Of a DNA stretch of 33,983 nt, positions 16,279 through 25,130 are shown piece by piece. Positions within the stretch are counted from its first letter, which is position 1; each line of letters starts with the position of its first letter. The notes beneath the pieces were generated by a model that was not told the origin of the DNA, did not search any database, and saw nothing but the letters and a program-made list of their open reading frames with translations. This DNA comes from an uncultured Bacilli bacterium (lineage in GTDB: Bacteria; Bacillota_I; Bacilli_A; RF39; UBA660), in NCBI GenBank assembly GCA_951800155.1, contig CATOJL010000002.1, forward strand, positions 1-33,983, given 5' to 3'. The translations under genes and the position numbers were made by a program.

Positions 16279-18828
16279 ATGGATAAAGAGAAAGAGGAAA
16301 TAGAAAAAACAAGAAACTTAGAAGAAGAGATAGAAGAGGGTAGTGAAGGAACAACTGCTTTTGGGGGAGAATTCCACGAAAAGGACTCACATGCAATCAA
16401 TGATATTGTGTCTGAGATAAGTGATTCTTTCCTTGATTATTCGATGAGTGTTATTACATCACGGGCTATACCTGATCTTAGAGATGGATTAAAACCAGTT
16501 CATCGTCGTATTTTATGGTCTATGTATGAGGAAGGAAACACACCTGATAAGCCACATAAAAAATCTGCTACAACGGTTGGGTATGTTATGGGACATTATC
16601 ATCCTCATGGAGATTCTTCCATTTATGATGCGATGGTAAGGATGGCACAAAGCTTTAATCAAAGATATATTATGGTCGATGGCCATGGAAATTTTGGGAA
16701 TATTGAAGGGGATGGAGCAGCGGCTTATCGTTATACAGAAGCAAGACTTTCTAAAATTTCTCTAGAAATGTTACGAGATATTCGAAAAGACACGGTTGAT
16801 ATGGATCTAAATTATACAGAAACAGATCCAGAACCAACAGTTTTGCCTTCTCGTTTTCCAAATATTTTAGTTAATGGAACTATGGGAATTGCAGTTGGTA
16901 TGGCGACTAATATTCCTCCCCATAATTTAGGAGAAGTAATTGATGGCTGTATTGCTTATATTGATAATCCTACCATTGATACGATGGGATTAATGGAATA
17001 TATAAAAGGTCCTGATTTTCCAACAGGTGGTATTATTCTAGGAAATAGTGGAATACGTAAAGCTTATGAAACGGGTAGAGGAACAATTACAATTCGAAGT
17101 CGAGCTGAAATTGTAGAGTCTGGAAATCATAATAGTATTGTAATTACCGAAGTCCCTTATGGTGTAAATACATCAGAATTGAAAAATAAAGTGGCTGAAT
17201 TAGTTCGCGATAAAGTTATCGAAGGTATTTCTGATTATCATACTGATTTAAAAAAGGGAATTAGGATTACTATTACGTTAAAGAAGGATGCGAATCCACA
17301 AATTGTTTTAAACAATCTTTATAAGCATACAAATTTCCAAATCAATTATGGTATCATACTTTTGATGCTTGATGATAAGACACCAAAAACATTAGGTTTA
17401 AAGGATATCATTTCTAAATATGTTGACTATCAAAAGGAAATTATCATTCGTAGGACAAGATTTGATTTAAAGAAGGCACAAGATAGAGTTCATATCCTAG
17501 AAGGTTATAAAATCGCACTTGATCATATCGATGATGTCATAAAAATTATTAAAGAGGCAGAAACAGATATAGAAGCGAAGGAACAATTGATTGCAAAGTA
17601 TGCTTTTTCAGAAATACAAGCAGAAGCTATTTTGGAATTAAAACTTCGTCGTTTGACAGGATTAGAGCGAGATAAGATAGAAGAAGAATTGAAAGATTTA
17701 TTAGAGAAGATTAAAGAGTTAACTTCTATTTTAGCAAGCGAAGAAAAAGTTTTAATGATTATAAAAGAAGAATTGTTAGAAATAAAAAATAGATACAATG
17801 ATGAAAGAAGAACACACATTGATATGACAGCAATTGACTATATTGAAGATGAATCTCTCATTCCAGTAGAGGACATTATTGTTACATTGACTAATAAAGG
17901 TTATATAAAACGAGTTACGACAGATACATATAAAACACAAAATCGCGGGGGAGTCGGAATCAAAGGGATGGCTACGAATGAAGAAGATTTTGCGGAACAT
18001 TTATTAACACTAACCACCCATGACTATTTAATGTTCTTTACAAATAAGGGAAAAGCCTATCGTATGAAAGGATATGAGATTCCAGAATTTAGTCGCCAAT
18101 CAAAAGGATTACCGATTGTGAACTTATTGCCATTAGAAAAAGAAGAAAAAGTGACTGTCATGTTGAAAGTCTGTCCTTCTGATAAAGATAGTTATATTGT
18201 ATTTTGTACGCAAAAAGGTATAGTAAAGAGAACAAGTATAAAAGAGTTTGAAAACATTCGGACAAATGGAAAGATGGCCATTACTTTACGAGAAGATGAT
18301 GAGTTAATTTCTGTTAAGAAAACAAGTGGAAATAATGAAATATTGATTGCTTCCTCAAATGGACGAATGATTCGATTTGGTGAAGATGAAATTCGTATTA
18401 TGGGACGGACAGCCTCAGGTGTTAAAGGTATTGAATTAGATGATGGAATTTGTGTAGGTTGTGAGATAGCGGAAGAAAATCAAAAAATATTAGTTGTTAC
18501 AGAAAAAGGATATGGAAAGCAGACCAATCTAGAAGAATATAGAATGACACATCGTGGTAGTAAAGGAGTAAAGGCGTTAAATATTACAGAGAGAAATGGA
18601 AATATTGTTTCTTTTAAAACTACATTTGGGAATGATGACTTAATGATTATAACCAATAGCGGAATTATTATTCGGTTACCAATGGAACAGATATCTACAA
18701 CAGGAAGAGTAGCGCAAGGTGTTCGCTTAATTAATCTAAAAGATGAACAGTTTGTTAGTACAGTTGCATTGATAGCTAAGGAAGAAGAAACAGAACAAGT
18801 TAGTGATGAGGAAAAAGGAAACGAATAG
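16279..18828 (+). CDS. gyrA: DNA gyrase subunit A
   Basis: GyrA cuts and rejoins DNA in the gyrase A2B2 complex. The catalytic tyrosine is Y152 in AAAYRYTEARL. The quinolone region reads HPHGDSSIYDAMVRMAQ, with Ser and Asp unchanged at the usual resistance positions. The C-terminal beta-pinwheel carries a degenerate GyrA box, QNRGGVGIKG, in place of the QRRGGKG type. The N-terminus has an acidic extension of about 30 residues before the conserved SFLDYSMSVI region, rich in Glu. GGAGGTG before the ATG supports this start. Length is 849. Adjacency to gyrB favours GyrA over ParC. Confidence 0.96.
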   Translation: MDKEKEEIEKTRNLEEEIEEGSEGTTAFGGEFHEKDSHAINDIVSEISDSFLDYSMSVITSRAIPDLRDGLKPVHRRILWSMYEEGNTPDKPHKKSATTVGYVMGHYHPHGDSSIYDAMVRMAQSFNQRYIMVDGHGNFGNIEGDGAAAYRYTEARLSKISLEMLRDIRKDTVDMDLNYTETDPEPTVLPSRFPNILVNGTMGIAVGMATNIPPHNLGEVIDGCIAYIDNPTIDTMGLMEYIKGPDFPTGGIILGNSGIRKAYETGRGTITIRSRAEIVESGNHNSIVITEVPYGVNTSELKNKVAELVRDKVIEGISDYHTDLKKGIRITITLKKDANPQIVLNNLYKHTNFQINYGIILLMLDDKTPKTLGLKDIISKYVDYQKEIIIRRTRFDLKKAQDRVHILEGYKIALDHIDDVIKIIKEAETDIEAKEQLIAKYAFSEIQAEAILELKLRRLTGLERDKIEEELKDLLEKIKELTSILASEEKVLMIIKEELLEIKNRYNDERRTHIDMTAIDYIEDESLIPVEDIIVTLTNKGYIKRVTTDTYKTQNRGGVGIKGMATNEEDFAEHLLTLTTHDYLMFFTNKGKAYRMKGYEIPEFSRQSKGLPIVNLLPLEKEEKVTVMLKVCPSDKDSYIVFCTQKGIVKRTSIKEFENIRTNGKMAITLREDDELISVKKTSGNNEILIASSNGRMIRFGEDEIRIMGRTASGVKGIELDDGICVGCEIAEENQKILVVTEKGYGKQTNLEEYRMTHRGSKGVKALNITERNGNIVSFKTTFGNDDLMIITNSGIIIRLPMEQISTTGRVAQGVRLINLKDEQFVSTVALIAKEEETEQVSDEEKGNE

Positions 18829-18832
18829 TTTT

Positions 18833-18866
18833 CTTTTTCTATGTTTCACGTGAAACATAGAAAAAG
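18833..18866. repeat. 34-bp perfect palindrome containing parS
   Basis: Bases 18833-18866 form a perfect palindrome centred at 18849/18850. Its core 18842-18857 is TGTTTCACGTGAAACA, a perfect parS site for the ParB centromere protein. It starts 5 bases after the gyrA stop, so as RNA it could also fold into a 17-bp hairpin and act in 3'-end formation, although no U run follows. Confidence 0.95.
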
Positions 18867-19113
18867 TGACAATAAGGAATAGATATAGTAAATTCAAATA
18901 TGTGAAGAATACTTGTAAATCATGTTGGAATAAACAGTGGAAATTGCTACAATCTATCTATCAATATCTAATTGATAATTATAATAGAATAGAAATTCAA
19001 TTAAAATGCAGTTTCATATATGCATATTGAGGAAAATGAAAATCAAACATTTTGTTTTATTCATAGAAATCAAAAGAACAATAACTATTTTCAATAAAAT
19101 GGATGAGTCTATA
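18867..19113. other. Noncoding spacer between parS and the SRP RNA promoter
   Basis: About 250 bases of AT-rich DNA have no credible reading frame on either strand, no tRNA and no repeat. I see nothing assignable in it. Confidence 0.5.
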
Positions 19114-19142
19114 TTGCTCTTTTCTTAAATTTGTAGTATAGT
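19114..19142 (+). promoter_or_regulatory. Predicted promoter of the SRP RNA
   Basis: TTGCTC (19114-19119) and TATAGT (19137-19142) are 17 bases apart, 6 bases before the predicted RNA 5' end. Confidence 0.6.
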
Positions 19143-19148
19143 AATATT

Positions 19149-19225
19149 GCACAACACTTATATCTGAACCAGGTCAGAATCGGAAGATAGCAGCCTTAAG
19201 GATCTCTAAGTGTGTGTGCTTTTTT
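19149..19225 (+). ncRNA. ffs: Bacterial small SRP RNA (4.5S type)
   Basis: The apical domain IV signature is present: ACCAGGTCAG (19169-19178), the CGGAAG tetraloop region (19181-19186) and AGCAGCC (19189-19195). The 5' end GCACAACACTTA pairs with TAAGTGTGTGTGC (19207-19219) with one bulge, closing a single long hairpin of about 71 bases, and T6 follows as terminator. This RNA binds Ffh and targets membrane proteins to the translocon. It is the short form without an Alu domain. Its place between gyrA and tadA/dnaX is close to that in B. subtilis, where scr lies between tadA and dnaX. Confidence 0.92.
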
Positions 19226-19265
19226 ATTAGATTTATATTAAGGTGAAATATATTGGTGATTAATT

Positions 19266-19745
19266 ATGAATATAGATAAGAAATATATAAATATAGCTGT
19301 AGAACTCGCAAAGAAAGCCGCTAAAAAGGGTGATTTTCCAGTAGGAGCAGTAATTGTCAAAAATGATAAGATTATTTCGAAAGCATACAATACAAAGGAG
19401 AGGAAAAAGAATGCCATACAACATGCTGAAATATTAGCTATAGAGAAAGCTTGCAAGAAACTTAAAACTTGGCATTTGGAACAATGCACTTTATACTCTA
19501 GCCTGGAACCATGCATGATGTGCACAGGTGCTATTATGCAGGCTAGAATAAAAAAAGTGGTATATTCCCATACGAATCAAAACTTTGGTGCTATAGAAAG
19601 TAGTAATAATCACATTACAAATAGTATCCAAATCATCAAACTAGAAAACAATGATAATTTAGACTTAATTAAGAACTTCTTTAAGAACAAACGTAAAGGC
19701 ACCAACGTGAATAGTATAGATGTTTCACGTGAAACATTGAAATGA
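19266..19745 (+). CDS. tadA: tRNA(Arg) adenosine-34 deaminase TadA
   Basis: TadA deaminates wobble A34 to inosine in tRNA-Arg(ACG). The zinc cytidine/deoxycytidylate-deaminase motifs are complete: HAEI with the proton-shuttle Glu, and PCMMCTGAI with the two zinc Cys. PVGAVIV near residue 25 is also typical. Length is 159. The last codons (DVSRETLK) are encoded by a perfect parS palindrome, so the C-terminal residues are partly dictated by that site. GGTGAT lies 5 bases before the ATG. Confidence 0.95.
   Translation: MNIDKKYINIAVELAKKAAKKGDFPVGAVIVKNDKIISKAYNTKERKKNAIQHAEILAIEKACKKLKTWHLEQCTLYSSLEPCMMCTGAIMQARIKKVVYSHTNQNFGAIESSNNHITNSIQIIKLENNDNLDLIKNFFKNKRKGTNVNSIDVSRETLK
19721..19736. promoter_or_regulatory. 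parS site within the 3' end of tadA
   Basis: TGTTTCACGTGAAACA is an exact match to the ParB-binding consensus known from B. subtilis and many other bacteria. It lies 879 bases from the parS after gyrA and in the coding sequence of tadA. Confidence 0.95.
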
Positions 19746-19778
19746 CTGTAGTTGGAACTTTTCAATAAAAAGGAAAAA

Positions 19779-19787
19779 TGGTATAAT
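19779..19787 (+). promoter_or_regulatory. Extended -10 promoter of dnaX
   Basis: TGGTATAAT, with a perfect TATAAT at 19782-19787, lies 20 bases before the dnaX start; no clear -35 is seen. The same extended form occurs before recF. Confidence 0.5.
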
Positions 19788-19807
19788 GAATATAAGGAGG
19801 GGATAGG

Positions 19808-21535
19808 GTGTATCAAACTTTATATAGAAAATATAGACCTAGTAATTTTGATGAAGTTATAGGACAACAAGTTGTCGTAAAAACTTTGAAAAATGCTATT
19901 TTAAATAAAAAATTAACTCATGCATATTTATTTACAGGACCTAGGGGTACTGGAAAAACAAGTATTGCTAAAATATTTGCTAAAACGATCAATTGCTCCA
20001 ATTTGAATGAAACAAATCCATGCAACGCTTGTGAAAGTTGTTTGCAAATTTTAAGTAAAAAATCAATTGATATAATTGAAATTGATGCAGCCTCTAACAA
20101 TGGTGTCGATGAGATTAGAGAATTGAGAAGTAAGGCAAGCCTGGTTCCGACTGTTGGAAAATATAAGGTGTATATTATTGATGAAGTACATATGTTGACA
20201 CAAGGAGCTTTTAACGCACTATTAAAAACATTGGAAGAACCACCATCCCATATTGTCTTCATTCTAGCAACGACTGAACCACATAAAATTCCAACCACTA
20301 TCATTTCTAGGTGTCAAAAGTTTGATTTTAAAAAAATTGTAAAAGAAGACATTATTACAAAATTAAAATATATCATAGAGAAAGAAAATGTAATTGTGGA
20401 TGAAAATGCTTATGATGAAATTGCAATACAATCTGATGGATGTATGCGTGATGCACTTAGTATTTTAGATCAAGTAATTGCTTTTTCAAATAATCATGTT
20501 ACATTAGAAGATGTTCACGAAATCAATGGAACATTACCAGAACTTGAATTGATAGAGTTTATTAAGAATATGAAGGAGCAAAAATACGAACAAATATTCT
20601 ACAAAATAGAACAATATGAGAATATTGGAAAAAACTATATAAAATTAACTGAGGAATTTATGTCTGTTCTTCGAAATATTTTACTCTTTATAAATATACC
20701 TAATTGTGCATTTGATAGAGAAAGAAAAAAAACATATACAGAAATTGTATCTATATTTACGATGGAAGAAATTATGGAGTATATAAAAAAAATGAATGAG
20801 TACCTATTTGAAATGAAAAAAACAAATAATGTACGAATTTTGTTTGAAATGATGATTGTATCGCTTATGCAAAAAAGAGAAAATGTGGATTCTTTAAAAA
20901 AAGAGATTATAGAAAAAGAAAAAAAGGAGATATCTCTTTCAAACCTAAATGAACCACAAAAAGTAGAAATAGAATCTTCTATTTCGGAAGAAAAAGAGAA
21001 TATAGTAGAAACATTCAGTTCTTTAGAAGAAAGAAATGTATCTCAATCAGAAATACAAAATAATGTAGAGGTAACAGAAAAGATTCGAGAACTACAGCAA
21101 GTGCGTATTAATAACACTTTATATGGCTTTAATAAACAGAAAATGATTGAAATTAAAAATAAGATAGAGGATGTTAAAAAGCTACTACTAGATGCTGAAT
21201 ACAGTAATTATGCATCCATGATCTTAGATGCAGAAATAAAAGTGGCAAGTGAAGATCATATCATATTCTTATGTAAAAATGAAAGAATGGAAATGGAATT
21301 TTTACAAAATTTACCTTATATAGATATAACACTTGAAAAGGTGTTTGGTAAAAAAATGATTGCAAGTGCTACCAATTCAGCAAATTGGGCTATCATTAAA
21401 AATGAATTTAATAATAAGCTCAAGAAGTATGAATGGATGGAAGAGGCAGATGATATAAAAAAATATTATGAAAATCAAGAAATTGCATTGTCAATGATTG
21501 ATAATATTTTCAAAGATATAGTAGAATATAGTTAG
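19808..21535 (+). CDS. dnaX: DNA polymerase III subunit tau/gamma
   Basis: DnaX is the clamp-loader ATPase. The N-terminus YQTLYRKYRPSNFDEVIGQ is diagnostic. Walker A is GPRGTGKT (44-51), the zinc-binding cysteines are C63, C72, C75 and C78, Walker B is IIDEVHML, and the sensor/SRC region TTIISRCQKF follows. Residues about 370-430 are a charged, Glu-rich linker before the C-terminal domain. Start is GTG at 19808, 4 bases after AAGGAGGGG. Length 575 fits a Gram-positive tau. I found no convincing programmed frameshift site for a separate gamma form, though A runs are plentiful. Confidence 0.95.
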   Translation: MYQTLYRKYRPSNFDEVIGQQVVVKTLKNAILNKKLTHAYLFTGPRGTGKTSIAKIFAKTINCSNLNETNPCNACESCLQILSKKSIDIIEIDAASNNGVDEIRELRSKASLVPTVGKYKVYIIDEVHMLTQGAFNALLKTLEEPPSHIVFILATTEPHKIPTTIISRCQKFDFKKIVKEDIITKLKYIIEKENVIVDENAYDEIAIQSDGCMRDALSILDQVIAFSNNHVTLEDVHEINGTLPELELIEFIKNMKEQKYEQIFYKIEQYENIGKNYIKLTEEFMSVLRNILLFINIPNCAFDRERKKTYTEIVSIFTMEEIMEYIKKMNEYLFEMKKTNNVRILFEMMIVSLMQKRENVDSLKKEIIEKEKKEISLSNLNEPQKVEIESSISEEKENIVETFSSLEERNVSQSEIQNNVEVTEKIRELQQVRINNTLYGFNKQKMIEIKNKIEDVKKLLLDAEYSNYASMILDAEIKVASEDHIIFLCKNERMEMEFLQNLPYIDITLEKVFGKKMIASATNSANWAIIKNEFNNKLKKYEWMEEADDIKKYYENQEIALSMIDNIFKDIVEYS

Positions 21536-21550
21536 AAAGAAGGATAATGA

Positions 21551-21847
21551 ATGAATATACAAGCAATGATGAAACAAGCACAGAAGTTACAAAAGGAAAT
21601 GATGGAAGAAAAAGGAAAAATTGATGCAATGCAATTTGAAGCAACCTCTTCTTTTGTCACAGTGACGATGACAGGAGATAAAAAAGTTAGTAGTGTAGAT
21701 ATTAATATGGAAATGCTAGAAAAAGAGGATATTGAGATTTTACAAGACCTAATCGTGGTTGCTACCAACGATTGCTTAAAACAAATTGATGCCGAAACAG
21801 AAAAGAGAATGGGAAAATATACACAGGGAATGCCAGGGTTATTTTAA
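21551..21847 (+). CDS. yaaK: YbaB/EbfC family nucleoid-associated protein
   Basis: This 98-residue protein starts MNIQAMMKQAQKLQKEMMEE, the typical heptad-rich N-terminal helix of the YbaB/EbfC family, dimeric DNA-binding proteins found next to dnaX and recR in most bacteria. Its stop codon shares one base with the recR start (TAATG), implying tight coupling. The dnaX-yaaK-recR order is preserved. Its precise role in chromosome organisation or recombination is not settled for the family. Confidence 0.93.
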   Translation: MNIQAMMKQAQKLQKEMMEEKGKIDAMQFEATSSFVTVTMTGDKKVSSVDINMEMLEKEDIEILQDLIVVATNDCLKQIDAETEKRMGKYTQGMPGLF

Positions 21848-22449
21848 TGAATTATCCAAATGTTATAAATGATTTAATAGAGTGCTTTAAAAAATTTTCT
21901 GGAATAGGAGAGAAAACAGCTGAACGTTTAGCGCTCTCCACATTAGAAATGGATGATGAAGTTTTACAAATTTTTTCAGAGGCTTTAAAAAGTGTGAAGA
22001 AAAAAATAAAGCGTTGCAAACGTTGTAACTATCTTACAGATGAAGAATTATGTACTATATGTAAAGATGACACATTTAGAGATAAGACAATTCTATGTGT
22101 AGTAGAAGAACCTAAAATAGTAACTTTGTTTGAAAAAATGGGAGGGTATCATGGACTGTATCATGTTCTCGATGGTTTAATTTCTCCCTTAGATGGGATC
22201 AATCCAGAGGATATTCAGATTGCATCTTTAATAGAGCGAATAAAAAAAGAAAATATACGAGAGGTTATTCTTGCAGTAAAACCAAGTGTGGAAGGGGAAA
22301 CGACAACTCTTTATATATCAAAGCTATTAGAAGGAATGGATGTCGTTGTTTCCAAAATTGCTCATGGTGTGCCAATTGGTATTGATATGGAATATATTGA
22401 TTCTTTGACTCTTGAAATGGCTTTAGAAGATCGTAAAAGTGTGACATAG
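21847..22449 (+). CDS. recR: Recombination mediator RecR
   Basis: RecR works with RecO and RecF to load RecA at single-strand gaps. It has a helix-hairpin-helix start (FSGIGEKTAERLAL), a four-Cys zinc finger (CKRCNYLTDEELCTIC) and a TOPRIM domain (LCVVEEPKIV, then GGYHGLYHVLDGLISP). Length 200 is standard. It overlaps yaaK by one base. Confidence 0.97.
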   Translation: MNYPNVINDLIECFKKFSGIGEKTAERLALSTLEMDDEVLQIFSEALKSVKKKIKRCKRCNYLTDEELCTICKDDTFRDKTILCVVEEPKIVTLFEKMGGYHGLYHVLDGLISPLDGINPEDIQIASLIERIKKENIREVILAVKPSVEGETTTLYISKLLEGMDVVVSKIAHGVPIGIDMEYIDSLTLEMALEDRKSVT

Positions 22450-22485
22450 TTTGGACACATAGGCGTAAAATGTATTGGTGATACA

Positions 22486-22671
22486 ATGAAAAAAATAATA
22501 GGCGCTCTTAAAAGAATTATGTTTAGTGGATTTTTGATTTATGGGTATAACATGCTAACGGTTTCCTACAATATGACAATTCCTATGAATGTAATCACAG
22601 TTGGGACAATTAGTGTTTTAGGTTTTCCAGCTCTTTTTTCATTCATACTAATAAAAAAAATGATTTTTTAA
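22486..22671 (+). CDS. bofA: BofA-like small membrane protein
   Basis: BofA in B. subtilis anchors and inhibits the SpoIVFB protease that processes pro-sigma-K in the mother cell. This 61-residue protein matches the C-terminal part of BofA: YNMLTVSYNMTIPMNVITV then SVLGFPALFSFILIKKMIF, echoing the NM, IPIN, GILGIPG and IKQ landmarks. About 26 N-terminal residues, the first membrane segment of B. subtilis BofA, are missing; no in-frame standard start lies upstream before the recR stop. It sits directly after recR, the position of bofA in B. subtilis. It suggests sporulation ancestry, but sporulation itself is not shown. Confidence 0.8.
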   Translation: MKKIIGALKRIMFSGFLIYGYNMLTVSYNMTIPMNVITVGTISVLGFPALFSFILIKKMIF

Positions 22672-22687
22672 AGAAAATAGGTGTATC

Positions 22688-23626
22688 ATGTTAGATGAGT
22701 ATAAAGAAAAGCAAAAAATAGTATATAAAATTTTAAATAATGCAATAAAACAAGATAGAATTAGTCATGCCTATTTGTTTGAAACAAATGGATATAAAGA
22801 TGCCAAAACAGTTGCCCTTTCCTTTGCAAAATCTTTATTTTGTCCAAATAAATATACAAATTATGAAAAATGTCTAGACTGTAAGCAGTGTGAAAATATT
22901 GATAAAAACAACTTTATTGAATTAAAATGGATAGAACCAGATGGCATGTGGATTAAAAAAGAACAATTGGATGAATTGCAAAAAGAATTTAGCATGAAAA
23001 GTGTAGCTGCGAATAAGAAAATATATATTATTAATCATGCAAATCAATTAAATGTTTCCTCTGCCAATACCATTTTAAAATTTTTAGAGGAGCCAAGCGA
23101 GAATATTGTGGCTATTTTACTTACAGAAAATGCATATCAAGTATTAGAAACGATCGTATCTCGATGCCAAATCATTTCTTTTCAAAAAAATAGAGATGAT
23201 CTTAATGATAAGATGATGCAGAAAGTATCCTTTTATATTTCTATTCCTGATATAATAGATGCAGAGGAGAAGTTAATAGAAAAAATTGAAACTATTGAAA
23301 AATTTGTGAAGATGATTGAAAAAAGAAAAGAAGAGGCACTTTTATTTACGCAACATCTCTGGCATGAACAAATGATAGGAAAAGAAATGAATCAATTTGC
23401 TCTTTCTATTATGTTCTATATATATCGTGATATGTTAGCAACAAAAGTACATACAGTTCCTTTCTTGTTTTCAAATACTCTCGTAGAAGAACTTGCAGAA
23501 AAAAATACAGTAAGTCAAATCAATCAAAAACTTAAAATAGTAAATGAAGCAAAAGAAAATATTAAATATAATGCAAATATGGCTTTATTATTAGATAAAT
23601 TAATTATAGAACTGAGTGATGTATAA
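22688..23626 (+). CDS. holB: DNA polymerase III delta prime subunit
   Basis: The delta-prime subunit is the stator of the clamp loader. The family layout is seen: SHAYLFETNG at about 26-35 with a degenerate P-loop that should not bind ATP, zinc cysteines C52, C62, C65 and C68, then NTILKFLEEPSENI and TIVSRCQIISF, the SRC region. Length 312 is normal. It starts 16 bases after bofA and overlaps ricT by one base. In B. subtilis tmk and yaaQ precede holB; they are absent here. Confidence 0.92.
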   Translation: MLDEYKEKQKIVYKILNNAIKQDRISHAYLFETNGYKDAKTVALSFAKSLFCPNKYTNYEKCLDCKQCENIDKNNFIELKWIEPDGMWIKKEQLDELQKEFSMKSVAANKKIYIINHANQLNVSSANTILKFLEEPSENIVAILLTENAYQVLETIVSRCQIISFQKNRDDLNDKMMQKVSFYISIPDIIDAEEKLIEKIETIEKFVKMIEKRKEEALLFTQHLWHEQMIGKEMNQFALSIMFYIYRDMLATKVHTVPFLFSNTLVEELAEKNTVSQINQKLKIVNEAKENIKYNANMALLLDKLIIELSDV

Positions 23627-24414
23627 TGAAAGAAATCGTTGGAGTAACTTTACAAGAAAATGGGAAAATGGAATATTACTCTATAGATAAGTTCAAATTG
23701 AAAAAAGGTTATAATGTTTTAGTGAAAACAGATAGGGGCATTGAATTTGGAAAAGTAGTAACAGATATTCATCCCATAGATACGAGTAAACTAAAAAAAG
23801 AGTTAAAATCGATTTATAAATTAGCGACGAAACAAGATTATTACACACATCGAAAAAATATGAAAGATGCGAAAGATGCTTACCGAAAATGTCAGACTTT
23901 AGCACATAAACATAAACTGGATATGCGAATACTAGATGCAAATTATACATTTGATAGAGATCAATTGATGTTTAAATTTTATGCAGAAGCAAGAGTCGAT
24001 TTTAGAGAACTTACGAAAGAATTAGCGGCCATTTATAAAACGAGAATCGAATTAAGACAAGTAGGCGTTCGTGATAAAGCAAAACAAATAGGAGGGTATG
24101 GTTCGTGTGGACAAACTCTCTGTTGTTCAAGATTCTTAAATGATTTTGATTCTGTATCAATTTCTATGGCTAAAAATCAAAATATTTCTCTAAATCCATC
24201 GAAGATTAATGGAATTTGTGGCCGACTTCTTTGTTGTTTAAAATATGAAGATGCATGTTATAAAGAATGTAAAAAAGGATTACCAGTTTTGGGTAGTGAG
24301 GTAGAAACAAAAGAAGGAAAAGGGAAAGTTATACAGATTGATATTTTAAATCGAACTTATAAAATTCTTCTAACAAATGGAAATATAATGGAGGAAACTT
24401 GTGCAGAAAATTAA
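23626..24414 (+). CDS. ricT: RicT/YaaT, PSP1-domain regulator of RNA processing
   Basis: RicT belongs to the RicA-RicF-RicT (Y) complex that helps RNase Y mature selected mRNAs and affects competence, biofilm and sporulation in B. subtilis. The PSP1 C-terminal domain shows the conserved Cys clusters GSCGQTLCC and GICGRLLCCLKYEDACYKEC, which bind iron-sulfur clusters in the B. subtilis complex. The N-terminus (EIVGVTL, then VKTDRGIEFGKVV) is typical. Length is 262. It overlaps both holB (1 base) and the following methyltransferase (14 bases). Confidence 0.93.
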   Translation: MKEIVGVTLQENGKMEYYSIDKFKLKKGYNVLVKTDRGIEFGKVVTDIHPIDTSKLKKELKSIYKLATKQDYYTHRKNMKDAKDAYRKCQTLAHKHKLDMRILDANYTFDRDQLMFKFYAEARVDFRELTKELAAIYKTRIELRQVGVRDKAKQIGGYGSCGQTLCCSRFLNDFDSVSISMAKNQNISLNPSKINGICGRLLCCLKYEDACYKECKKGLPVLGSEVETKEGKGKVIQIDILNRTYKILLTNGNIMEETCAEN

Positions 24415-25120
24415 TTATTTGCTTGGATTTCCTCACTTAAAAATTTATCAAGATGAGGAATGGTTTAAATTTTCCCTTGATTCAGTTCTTTTACCTAATT
24501 TCGTAAAAATCAAAAAAAATACAAAAAAAATCTTAGATATCGGAACAGGGAATGCTGTCATTCCGATTCTTTTATCCACAAAAACAGAAGTTCCCATTTT
24601 AGGTGTTGAAATACAACGAGATGTTTACGAACTGGCTAAACTCTCTATTTGTGAAAATAAATTAGAGGGACAAATTTCTATATTGTGTGAAGATATCAAG
24701 GAGTATACAAAAAGACAAGAGTCGGATTGCTTTGATTTAATTACTTGTAATCCCCCTTATTTTAAAATAGAAAAAAATGCAAATATCAATGATGATCTGC
24801 ATAAACAATATGCTAGACATGAGATCTTATTAGATATAAATACCTTAATGTTAAGTGCTCGAAAACTACTCAAAAATGGAGGAACTCTATCTATTGTCCA
24901 TCGACCAAAACGCCTTATGGAAATTTTGCTATGTGCAAAAGAAAAAAAATTGGAGCCAAAACGGATTCAATTTGTCTATCCAAAAAAAGGAAAAGAAGCA
25001 AACATTGTTTTAATGGAATTTATTAAAAATGGAAATAGTGGACTTAAAATAGAAGAGCCTCTTTATATATACAATGAACAAGGGGAGTATACAGAACAGA
25101 TGCAGAAAAATTTTAGTTAG
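24401..25120 (+). CDS. TrmN6-like SAM-dependent adenine methyltransferase (YabB family)
   Basis: The SAM-binding motif LDIGTGNAVIPILLS and the catalytic NPPY (DLITCNPPYFK) mark a class I N6-adenine methyltransferase of the TrmN6/YabB family, likely to modify A37 of a tRNA; substrate assignment is inference from the family. Start is GTG at 24401, 5 bases after GGAGG inside the ricT 3' end. Length is 239. In B. subtilis yabA stands between yaaT and yabB; here the two genes overlap, leaving no room for yabA. Confidence 0.88.
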   Translation: MQKINYLLGFPHLKIYQDEEWFKFSLDSVLLPNFVKIKKNTKKILDIGTGNAVIPILLSTKTEVPILGVEIQRDVYELAKLSICENKLEGQISILCEDIKEYTKRQESDCFDLITCNPPYFKIEKNANINDDLHKQYARHEILLDINTLMLSARKLLKNGGTLSIVHRPKRLMEILLCAKEKKLEPKRIQFVYPKKGKEANIVLMEFIKNGNSGLKIEEPLYIYNEQGEYTEQMQKNFS

Positions 25121-25130
25121 AAGGTGCTAT

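Noticed and set aside
19808..21535. Programmed frameshift in dnaX producing a gamma subunit
   Set aside because: A runs are common in this AT-rich gene, but none is paired with a convincing downstream stem or upstream stimulatory site.
24572..24580. A perfect canonical DnaA box (TTATCCACA) on the plus strand
   Set aside because: It is a single copy inside the coding sequence of the TrmN6-like gene with no neighbouring boxes; best explained as chance.
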